In this document: piece after piece, positions 50,590 to 57,938 of the stretch
How positions within the stretch are numbered: position 1 is the first letter of the stretch
Layout: every line of letters starts with the position of its first letter
NCBI RefSeq assembly: GCF_045038035.1
Contig: NZ_CP173427.1
Span: forward strand, 868,001-932,000
DNA: 64,000 nucleotides
Direction: 5' to 3'
Source of the DNA: Paenibacillus_F chitinolyticus_A
Lineage (GTDB): Bacteria; Bacillota; Bacilli; Paenibacillales; NBRC-103111
Made by a program: the position numbers and the translations under genes
Notes under the pieces: generated by a model
Told to the model about the DNA's origin: nothing
Seen by the model: the letters and a program-made list of their open reading frames with translations, nothing else
Database searches by the model: none

Positions 50590-53500
50590 TTGAATGAATT
50601 TATCATCGGCGCTGCTGTATGCATCCTTCTTCTGGCCGTCCAAATCCTTCTCATTCTTTACAAAAGAAATCTGGAAAAATGGAAACATCATGAACAGCTC
50701 GTCCAAAAATACGGCCTGCTGGTCAATATTATGCATACCGTGGATGTGGGAACCTGGTCGTACGATTATTCGTCCCGGCGTGTTCCTTTTACATCGGAAG
50801 CCCTGAACAAGATTACCGGTTACCGGCCCGAATATTTCGCTACCCGGGAAGCCTGGGAAACAATCATCCATCCGGACGATTTTCATCTGTACAGGGCATC
50901 GTGCGCTAACGTCAGACAGGGGATTTCCGATTTCAGCGAATACCGGATCGTCCACGCCTGCGGCGATACCCGGTGGGTGCAGGTGCGGATGATTCCGACA
51001 CTGGATGAAACGAACGGCCGGATACTCCGTCTGGATGGGGTGGTGCTGGACATTATGGCCAGGAAAGCCGCGGAGGAGGCTCTGCAGAGAAGCGAACAGC
51101 GCTACCGTTCTCTCTTCGAACATCATTCGGATGTGATTGTCGAGCTGGATCTGCACGGGAAGGCTCTGGATATCAATTCGGCGGCCCTGGAAATTACGGG
51201 AAGCCCGCACAATATCGCGAACCCGCTTTCGCTTATCGAATTGTTCGGCGTGGACAGCCTGAAGAGGATGTCGGTGTATTTCGACCAGGTGGTGCAGGGG
51301 ACGACCCAGACGTTCGAAATGACCTCCTATCATAAAGAGGGCCGCATGTACCACTGGGATATGAAAATGGTGCCCGTATATGTAAACGGCGCGGTTACGG
51401 GAGTTTTCGTGCTGTGCAGAGACATTACTTCGAAGAAACGGACAGAGCGGTCGTTACACAACAGCGAGGCCACATACCGTCTGATCGCGGAAAATATGAC
51501 GGATCTCGTGGCCGTAGTCGGCAGGGACGGAAAGTTCCGCTACGCGTCTCCTTCCTATAAAGCAAGGCTGGGCTTGGACGAATCGACCGCAGCCGGCCTG
51601 TCGCTGTACGATATGATGCATCCCGAAGACGGGGAACTGATCCGGCATAAGCTGGAAGGAGTACCGGGATCGGCTTGCGTATGGACGGCGCGCTGCCGGC
51701 TTATCCATGCGAACGGCTCCGAGCTGCATTTCGATTGTGTAGCCAATCCTGTCCGGGAAGCCGACGGGAATGTGGAGAGCATCATCATCGTATCCCGGAA
51801 CATCACGGAGAAAGTGCTGATCGAGCGGGAGCTGATGGAGAGCGAAGAACGGTACAGGCATCTGATCGAGCTGCTGCCCCAGCCCTTGACGATGATCCGC
51901 GACGAGCGGTTTATCTACGCGAACCCCGCGGGGCTGGAGCTGTTCGGCGCTGCGCTGCCCTGCGATCTCATCGGCCGGAGCATCTACGAGTTCATGCATC
52001 CGGATTATGTGGAGCAGGCCCGGGGCCGCGCGCTTGCGATGGCGCGGGAGAAGTATGCTCCCCCGCTGGAGTACCGAATGGTCCGTACCGACGGGAGCGT
52101 CATCGACGTGGAAGTGACGGGCATCTACGACGGGCTGACGCTTTCCTCTCTCCATGTCCATACGGATATCACGGTGCGAAAGCAGATGGAGCAGGCGCTC
52201 CGGGACAGCGAAGAACGCTACCGCAGCCTTGTGGAGCTGTCCCCGGTTTCGATCGCGCTTTATAAGGACGGACGGGTCATCTATGCGAATCCCGCCGCGG
52301 TGCAGGTGCTGGGCGCGGGAAACGCGGAGGAGATCATAGGCACGACGCCGCAGGACTGGATCCAGCCGGATTCGCTCTTGGAGGGAGAACAGGCCATCCG
52401 GGACTCCGGGGCCAGCGTCTCAATCGATCTGGCCATTACCCGGCGCGACGGCAACGTGATCGATATGCTGGCGACGGCAATCTACGACGAGCGCTCGGAA
52501 GCGTTCCTCGTTTTCTTCGAGGATATTACGACGCGCAAACAGGCTGAAACCGCCCTGCAGGAAAGCGAGAAGCTGAGCCGCCACCTGGTGGAGCTGTCGC
52601 CGATTCCGACGGTTCTGACCCGGGACCACAAATTCGAGTACGTCAATCCGGCGGGCCTGGATTTGTTCGGAGCGGGAACGACCTGCAGCCTGATCGGCCG
52701 CTCGATTTACGACACCGTCCACCCGAACTACAGGGACAAGGTGCGCACCCGTCTGAACGCGGTTTACGAGAACAAGGAAGCCACCCGCATCGCCGAGCAC
52801 AAAATCGTCCGCCTGGACGGCAGGATCATCGATGCCGAAGCGGTATCCATCCCGATCCCGTATGTCGGGAGGGACGCCGCGATGACCGTCATCCGGGATA
52901 TAAGCGAGCAGAAGAAGGCGGAGAAGGACCGGAATTATGCGGAACAGATTGTCCGCGAGAGCAAGGACCGCTACTATATGCTGCAGACGAGCCTGGACCG
53001 TTTCTCCAGCGATTTATTCGGGCTTATGAATGTGCAGGAGCTGGACCGGAGACTTATTCAGGAAATCCGGGAAATGATTTGTACGGAGAAGGTCAGTCTC
53101 GTTGAGGTGGACAAGCAAAACAAGATTACGGTCAAAAACGGCAGTTCGGACATTCCCCAGCACGTCTGGGAGGAGATTGTCGAGGGCTGCTCGGACCCGC
53201 TGCCCGTCTGTGAAATCATCGACACGCCGGACGGACATCTGATCCGCATCGGAGAAATAAAAGGAAAAAGCTATCTGCTGTGCATCGGGGAAAAGTCCCC
53301 TTCTCTCGTATTACAATCCAAAAGGGTGTGGATCAAAACGATTGCCCGCTACGCGAGCGTCCTGTACGACAATTTCAGAGTCATCGAAGATCTGACTCAA
53401 GAGCTCCGCGAGCTGGCGACCCGCCATAAGACGCCTTCCTGGCTGACCCGGCTTTTATTCACTTTATCCGAGAATGAAAGCAAGCGTCTTTCCCAGGATC

Positions 53501-54129
53501 TGCATGACGGCGCTCTGCAAGAGCAGATCATCTGGTACCGCAAGCTTGACGAGCTTTCGGCTGACGCCGAGGTTCCGCCGGGGCTGCGAGAGAAGCTGGC
53601 GCAGATTACGCAGGGGCTGCTCGATGTCATTTACCAGATCCGCATCACGTGCAACGAACTGAGACCGCCGATGCTCAAAGAAGAGGGGCTTGTGACTTCT
53701 CTGGAGGCTCTGTTCGAATTTACGCAGTTGCGGAGCGACTATTCGATTGTTTTTGATTATACGGGTTTTCACGGCTCTCCGCTCGATGACGATTTGTTGA
53801 TCGGGTTGTATCGAATTGTACAGGAGCTTTTGGCCAACGCGACGAAACATTCTAACGCAGCGAAAGTTCAATTCAAGTTGTCGGCTCACTCCGACCGGAT
53901 TCATTTGAGTTATGAGGATAACGGAATCGGTATGAATGTTAGTGGAATGGTGGAGTCCTTTAACAGTATGGGAGTTTACGGCATTAAAGAAAGGGTTCGC
54001 AGCATGGATGGCGACGTTGAGTTTTACTCCTCCCCGAACAGTGGGCTCGCCGTTTTCATTAACGTACCGGTGAAACAGAATCAGAAATTCGAAATCAGAA
54101 ATTGGAGTGTTGGGGATAACCATGATTGA
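50590..54129 (+). CDS. ComP-like sensor histidine kinase with six PAS domains
   Basis: 1179 residues from a TTG at 50590 with AAAGGAG 8 bases upstream. One N-terminal membrane helix (about 4-24) is followed by six PAS domains at roughly 45-165, 170-295, 300-420, 425-540, 545-660 and 665-785. The last three begin with near-identical LVELSP-type openings. A linker then leads to a HisKA_3 region with SQDLHDGALQEQIIWYRKLDELS (phospho-His972) and an HATPase with YRIVQELLANATKHS and VYGIKERVRSMDG. The H-box resembles ComP of Bacillus, but the polytopic pheromone-receptor domain is replaced by cytosolic PAS modules. The sensed signal (redox, small molecule, light) is unknown. The gene overlaps a ComA-like regulator by 8 bases. 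Confidence 0.88.
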   Translation: MNEFIIGAAVCILLLAVQILLILYKRNLEKWKHHEQLVQKYGLLVNIMHTVDVGTWSYDYSSRRVPFTSEALNKITGYRPEYFATREAWETIIHPDDFHLYRASCANVRQGISDFSEYRIVHACGDTRWVQVRMIPTLDETNGRILRLDGVVLDIMARKAAEEALQRSEQRYRSLFEHHSDVIVELDLHGKALDINSAALEITGSPHNIANPLSLIELFGVDSLKRMSVYFDQVVQGTTQTFEMTSYHKEGRMYHWDMKMVPVYVNGAVTGVFVLCRDITSKKRTERSLHNSEATYRLIAENMTDLVAVVGRDGKFRYASPSYKARLGLDESTAAGLSLYDMMHPEDGELIRHKLEGVPGSACVWTARCRLIHANGSELHFDCVANPVREADGNVESIIIVSRNITEKVLIERELMESEERYRHLIELLPQPLTMIRDERFIYANPAGLELFGAALPCDLIGRSIYEFMHPDYVEQARGRALAMAREKYAPPLEYRMVRTDGSVIDVEVTGIYDGLTLSSLHVHTDITVRKQMEQALRDSEERYRSLVELSPVSIALYKDGRVIYANPAAVQVLGAGNAEEIIGTTPQDWIQPDSLLEGEQAIRDSGASVSIDLAITRRDGNVIDMLATAIYDERSEAFLVFFEDITTRKQAETALQESEKLSRHLVELSPIPTVLTRDHKFEYVNPAGLDLFGAGTTCSLIGRSIYDTVHPNYRDKVRTRLNAVYENKEATRIAEHKIVRLDGRIIDAEAVSIPIPYVGRDAAMTVIRDISEQKKAEKDRNYAEQIVRESKDRYYMLQTSLDRFSSDLFGLMNVQELDRRLIQEIREMICTEKVSLVEVDKQNKITVKNGSSDIPQHVWEEIVEGCSDPLPVCEIIDTPDGHLIRIGEIKGKSYLLCIGEKSPSLVLQSKRVWIKTIARYASVLYDNFRVIEDLTQELRELATRHKTPSWLTRLLFTLSENESKRLSQDLHDGALQEQIIWYRKLDELSADAEVPPGLREKLAQITQGLLDVIYQIRITCNELRPPMLKEEGLVTSLEALFEFTQLRSDYSIVFDYTGFHGSPLDDDLLIGLYRIVQELLANATKHSNAAKVQFKLSAHSDRIHLSYEDNGIGMNVSGMVESFNSMGVYGIKERVRSMDGDVEFYSSPNSGLAVFINVPVKQNQKFEIRNWSVGDNHD

Positions 54130-54790
54130 GATCTTATTGGTCGACGACCACCCTTCCGTCATGGAGGGGACGAAAATGCTGCTGGAGCAGGATACCAATA
54201 TGAAAGTCTCCTTGGCCCATACGGCCAAAGAAGCGATGGAGCTGGCGGTTGCCCAGCATTTTGACGTGATGCTGATCGATCTGCACATGCCTACGATGAA
54301 CGGGATCGATCTGGCCAAACAAATTCTCAACCTTATTCCGGACGCCGTCATCCTGATCTACACGGGCTTTGAATTCAACAATCATTTTAATTTGATGATT
54401 GAAGCCGGGATCGCCGGATTTGTCCTCAAAACGGCAAATAAGGAACAGCTCGTAACGGCTGTACGCTGCGCTCTCAGGGGCGAAGCCGTGCTGCCTTTGT
54501 CTCTGGTGAAACAGCTGAGGCGGGGGACGGGCAGCCAGTTTGCGGAACCGGCAAGCGGCAATCCGGAAACGCAGGCGGTCAACTCCAAGGAATACGAGAT
54601 CTTGAAAGAGATCGCGAGAGGAAGAAGCAACAAGGAAATCGCCGCATCCGTCCTGATGAGCCAGCGCTCCCTGGAGTACTGCTTGACGAACCTGTTTCAC
54701 AAGCTTAACGTGAAATCACGGATCGAAGCGGCCATGAAAGCGAAACAGCTGGGTTTGCTTTCCGATGAAGATTTTCCGAAAATGGCCTGA
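54122..54790 (+). CDS. ComA-like NarL-family response regulator
   Basis: 222 residues from the ATG at 54122. The receiver has the acidic LLVDDHP start, phospho-Asp53 in MLIDLHMP and the KTAN lysine. The C-terminal HTH NKEIAASVLMSQRSLEYCLTNLFHKLNVKSRIEAAMKAKQLGLL resembles that of Bacillus ComA (RSIEYSLTSIFNKLNVGSR type), including the recognition helix region SQRSLEY. ComA binds TTGCGG-N4-CCGCAA; a perfect copy lies 113 bases downstream of this gene, before cheX. It is coupled to the PAS kinase by overlap. No comQ or comX is present, so pheromone control is not indicated. Confidence 0.88.
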   Translation: MIEILLVDDHPSVMEGTKMLLEQDTNMKVSLAHTAKEAMELAVAQHFDVMLIDLHMPTMNGIDLAKQILNLIPDAVILIYTGFEFNNHFNLMIEAGIAGFVLKTANKEQLVTAVRCALRGEAVLPLSLVKQLRRGTGSQFAEPASGNPETQAVNSKEYEILKEIARGRSNKEIAASVLMSQRSLEYCLTNLFHKLNVKSRIEAAMKAKQLGLLSDEDFPKMA

Positions 54791-54820
54791 TAAAAAATTT
54801 ATCAAATTCGACATGAATCT

Positions 54821-54851
54821 AACCGTAAACAGTCGTTTTACGGTTTTTTTG
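54821..54851 (+). terminator. Terminator of the kinase/regulator operon
   Basis: AACCGTAAA-CAGTCG-TTTTACGGTT followed by TTTTTT. It separates the two-component genes from the chemosensory genes, so the latter need their own promoter. Confidence 0.88.
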
Positions 54852-54891
54852 TCTATTTATTACCATTAATCCGACAGGTATTTACAAGTTT

Positions 54892-54962
54892 CCGCAATAT
54901 TTTTGCGGGTTCCCGCAAAGTTTTTTCGGTTACCACCGCTCTATTGCGGTTTATGATTAAAA
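54892..54962 (+). promoter_or_regulatory. ComA-box cluster and promoter of the chemosensory operon
   Basis: A perfect palindrome TTGCGG-GTTC-CCGCAA lies at 54903-54918, identical to the Bacillus ComA consensus. A half-site CCGCAA lies at 54892-54897 and TTGCGG at 54944-54949; another TTGCGG is at 55034-55039. A TATGAT (54952-54957) or TAAAAT (54957-54962) follows as a possible -10 without a good -35, as expected for activation from an upstream box. The predicted leader to cheX is about 160 bases. Confidence 0.7.
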
Positions 54963-55126
54963 TATCTTCTAGGTCTTTTAACCCATGTCGGATTGCTCAG
55001 ATTTTTAACGCTCCCGAAAAGGAGAATGCGAATTTGCGGGTAAATACCTGCCTCTAACCACGGGCGTTTCACAGCGAAAGTCCCTGGCGGAGATCATTTT
55101 ATACACATAAAGGGTGGTTGATTAAA

Positions 55127-55591
55127 GTGCAGAATCCTAACGGAGTTAAAGATTTGCTGAACAGCACCATCGCATCGATGAGCCAGGTTTTTCCCATCCC
55201 CATCGACACGAAGCCTCCCAGTATGCTGCAAAATGCGGTCATCCAGGGCGAGATCGGGGTGTTGATCGGGATTGTTGGCGATGTCGAAGGGAGACTGGTG
55301 ATCGAAGGAGATATGCAAACGTTCGGGAAACTGGGACAATCCATGTTTGGCATGCCTCTTGAAGGTGAAATGCTCCATAGTTTTGTAGGGGAAATGGCGA
55401 ATATGATTGCCGGAAATACGTCGGCGATTATTTATCAGAAGGGGCACAAGATCGATATTACCCCGCCCACCGTCATGGTAGGACAAATGCAGCTTTACGG
55501 ATTCGAGAAGGGGATTTCAATAGCGGTCACCCTCCAGGAAGTCGGAACCATTCATATGATCCTTCTTTTGCAGAAATCCGAAGCCGCATAA
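55127..55591 (+). CDS. cheX: CheX-like CheY-P phosphatase / chemotaxis protein
   Basis: 154 residues from a GTG at 55127 (AAGGGTGG 9 bases upstream); a TTG 9 bases earlier is too close to that site. The CheC/CheX fold shows the catalytic E-x-x-N in FVGEMANMIAGNTSAI (Glu89, Asn92), with IQGEIGVLIGIVGDVEGRLVIEGDMQTFGKLGQSMFGMP before it and GISIAVTLQEVGTIHMILLL at the end. CheX dephosphorylates CheY-P to end the signal. It is the first gene of the cheX-ORF57-mcp-cheW-cheA run. No CheY is encoded in the window, so its substrate must lie elsewhere, or it acts on another receiver. Confidence 0.82.
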   Translation: MQNPNGVKDLLNSTIASMSQVFPIPIDTKPPSMLQNAVIQGEIGVLIGIVGDVEGRLVIEGDMQTFGKLGQSMFGMPLEGEMLHSFVGEMANMIAGNTSAIIYQKGHKIDITPPTVMVGQMQLYGFEKGISIAVTLQEVGTIHMILLLQKSEAA

Positions 55592-55634
55592 AAAATGTCT
55601 CGGTAAATCAATAACTTAAAGTAGGGGAGTACAC

Positions 55635-55808
55635 ATGGAAAAAAAGAGATTAATAAGAGCGCTGTGGGACAATTCCAGAAGAACCGATTACCGTCCGGAA
55701 AGAAATGAGGGAGAATTAACGAGTGAAGAAATAGACGACATTCTGCACGATCTGGAGGCTGAGCTCAAAGTGATTGAAGGACGCAAAGGCAGGAGGTACG
55801 GACAATGA
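55635..55808 (+). CDS. Small ORF of 57 residues coupled to the MCP gene
   Basis: ATG at 55635 with GTAGGGGAG 6 bases upstream; TGA at 55806-55808 overlaps the MCP start (ATGA at 55805). The product is charged and helical: MEKKRLIRALWDNSRRTDYR, then a helix TSEEIDDILHDLEAELKVIEG and a basic tail GRKGRRYGQ. No membrane segment, Cys or known motif. The good ribosome site, translational coupling and position inside the operon argue that it is real. It may be an adaptor or regulator of the array; I do not recognise it. Confidence 0.65.
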   Translation: MEKKRLIRALWDNSRRTDYRPERNEGELTSEEIDDILHDLEAELKVIEGRKGRRYGQ

Positions 55809-57409
55809 AATGGTACCGTAATTTAAAGACGTCCGCAAAGCTCGTGTCGGCTTTTGTATTAATCGCCCTTCTGCTGGTGTTCACAGGTTGTTTCGGACTC
55901 GTTAATATGAGCAAAATCAACGACAACCTGAGCAGCATGTATGAGGATAACCTGGTTCCGCTTCGGCTCGTTTCGGACGCTTCCTTCTATTATCAACTCA
56001 TAAGAACGGATCTTCGGGATATGAAAGATCTTGCGGATACTCCGGCCCAGAAAGACGAGTACAAGAAAAAAATCGACGAGAACGTGAAGAAAATCGGCGA
56101 AAAAATAGGGGCTTACGAGAAAACGGACGTTACCCAGGGGGAAATAGATCTGCTTAAGGCTTTTCATTCCGCATGGGAAAGCCACCAAAAGCAGCTGGAG
56201 GAGGCCGTTAAAATCGCCTACGGCGATGACCGGGAAACGTTTAAGGCCCTGCTCGCGGGCGGAAGCTTCAAAACCAAGGGCGATGAAGTCATGAAGATTT
56301 TCGACGACATGTTCGAGATTAATGTGAAGCTGGCGGAAGAACGCAACGCCGAAGGAGCCGCTTTGTACAAAAACTCCAGAAACGTGACTTTGGCGGTTAT
56401 GATTGCGGCCTTCCTGATCTCCGTCGGATTGGGATACGCTATCGCACGGATCATTTCCCGGCCGCTTAACCGGGTGGTCGGTCTGGTAGGTAAAGTATCC
56501 GCAGGGGATTTGACCGAAGTCACGGATATCGATACGCGCGACGAAATCGGACAGCTGGCCAAATCCGTGAACGAAATGGTCTACAGCCTGCGAAGCACCG
56601 TGGGCGGTATACTGACGTCGGCCGAGAGTGTGTCTGCGGCAGCCGAGCAGATTTCGGCGAGCACGCAGGAAGTCGCCAGCGGAAGTATGAGTCAAGCCAA
56701 CGCCGCGCAAACCATCCATGAGCTGTTCAAGGAGCTGTCCACCGCGATTACATCGGTCGCCACCAGCGCCGAACAAGCTTCGGAGGTATCTTCGGATGCG
56801 TTAAATATCGCCCAGCAGGGCGGCAAGATCGTGAATTCGTCCATCGAGAGCATGAACCAGGTCAACGAGCAGGTGTCCAGACTCGAAGAGGATTCCAACA
56901 AAATCGGGGAGATTATCGAAGTGATCGACGATATCGCCGAGCAGACCAATCTGCTTGCCCTGAATGCGGCCATCGAAGCGGCGCGCGCGGGGGACCAGGG
57001 ACGCGGGTTCGCGGTCGTCGCGGACGAAGTCCGCAAGCTCGCCGAACGGAGCGGGGAAGCGACGAAGCAGATTACCGCGATTATCAAGGGCATGCAGGAG
57101 AATACGCGCCAGAGCGTCAAAGCGGTCGGCGACGGCGTGGTTCTGTCCCGTCAGACGGGCGAATCGTTCCATCACATTATCGGCATGGTGAACGAGTCGG
57201 CCAATAAGGTGATGGAGATTGCCGCGGCAAGCGAGCAGCAGGCGGCGCAGTCCTCCGAGGTTATGTCGTCGATCGAGAGCATCTCCGCCGTAACCGAGCA
57301 GTCGGCGGCAAGCAGCGAAGAGACGGCCTCGACGGCCCAGTCGCTCGCCGGATTGGCGGAAGAGCTTAACCGGACGGTAGCGGTGTTTAAAATCAGCAAA
57401 TCCGCCTAG
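55805..57409 (+). CDS. Methyl-accepting chemotaxis protein (4HB sensor)
   Basis: 534 residues. Two membrane helices (about 10-30 and 190-212) flank a four-helix-bundle-type extracellular sensor of about 160 residues. A HAMP domain (about 210-265, RPLNRVVGLVGKVSAGDLTEV) leads into the long coiled-coil signalling domain. The highly conserved hairpin tip is IEVIDDIAEQTNLLALNAAIEAARAGDQGRGFAVVADEVRKLAERS. Gln/Glu pairs for methylation flank it, but no CheR or CheB is in the cluster. The ligand is unknown. Its start overlaps the 57-residue ORF; cheW follows after a hairpin. Confidence 0.92.
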   Translation: MKWYRNLKTSAKLVSAFVLIALLLVFTGCFGLVNMSKINDNLSSMYEDNLVPLRLVSDASFYYQLIRTDLRDMKDLADTPAQKDEYKKKIDENVKKIGEKIGAYEKTDVTQGEIDLLKAFHSAWESHQKQLEEAVKIAYGDDRETFKALLAGGSFKTKGDEVMKIFDDMFEINVKLAEERNAEGAALYKNSRNVTLAVMIAAFLISVGLGYAIARIISRPLNRVVGLVGKVSAGDLTEVTDIDTRDEIGQLAKSVNEMVYSLRSTVGGILTSAESVSAAAEQISASTQEVASGSMSQANAAQTIHELFKELSTAITSVATSAEQASEVSSDALNIAQQGGKIVNSSIESMNQVNEQVSRLEEDSNKIGEIIEVIDDIAEQTNLLALNAAIEAARAGDQGRGFAVVADEVRKLAERSGEATKQITAIIKGMQENTRQSVKAVGDGVVLSRQTGESFHHIIGMVNESANKVMEIAAASEQQAAQSSEVMSSIESISAVTEQSAASSEETASTAQSLAGLAEELNRTVAVFKISKSA

Positions 57410-57420
57410 CGAGGCAGGGA

Positions 57421-57452
57421 CCCCAGTCAGCCTGATTGGGGTTATTCTTTTA
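57421..57452 (+). terminator. Hairpin between mcp and cheW (possible attenuator)
   Basis: CCCCA-G-TCA-GCC-TGA-T-TGGGG is followed by TTATTCTTTT. The T tract is interrupted, so it may only partly terminate and set lower cheW-cheA levels, or stabilise the upstream message. cheW starts 46 bases further on. Confidence 0.55.
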
Positions 57453-57497
57453 ACGGCGGGAGCCGGATTCCGTATGAACGACGGGGAGGACCTTTTT

Positions 57498-57926
57498 ATG
57501 CAGGGAAATGGGCAGGAGCAATATGTGGCGTTCGGCATCGACCGGGAACAGTACGCCATCCGGATTTACGATATTCACGAGATTATTAAAATGCAGGCCG
57601 TTACGGCCATCCCTAATGTAAAGCCTTATGTCAAAGGGGTAATCAATCTGAGGGGGCGGATCGTCCCGGTCATCTCCCTTCGGACCTTGTTCGGAATGGA
57701 AGAAACGGAGCCGACGAAGGCTTCCCGAATTGTCGTGGTTCATCATCGGGAGGATACCGTCGGGATTATGGTGGATTATGTGAGCAAAGTGACGACCTTC
57801 ACGGACATTCAGCCTCCTCCGGAACGGGTGGGCGGCGTGCAGGGCGGATTTTTTACGGGAATCGGGCTTGCGGACAGCGGCCTGGCCGGGATATTGAAAC
57901 TGGACGAAGTTCTGCTTCACGAATAG
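57498..57926 (+). CDS. cheW: Chemotaxis coupling protein CheW
   Basis: 142 residues from the ATG at 57498, which has GGGGAGG 7 bases upstream; an ATG at 57474 would add eight residues but has no site. The two-barrel CheW fold shows QYVAFGIDREQYAIRIYDIHEIIKMQAVTAIPNVKPYVKGVINLRGRIVPVISLRTLFGM, with the NLRG loop that contacts receptor and CheA P5. It links the MCP to CheA. cheA follows after 12 bases. Confidence 0.9.
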   Translation: MQGNGQEQYVAFGIDREQYAIRIYDIHEIIKMQAVTAIPNVKPYVKGVINLRGRIVPVISLRTLFGMEETEPTKASRIVVVHHREDTVGIMVDYVSKVTTFTDIQPPPERVGGVQGGFFTGIGLADSGLAGILKLDEVLLHE

Positions 57927-57938
57927 GAGTTGACTGGT

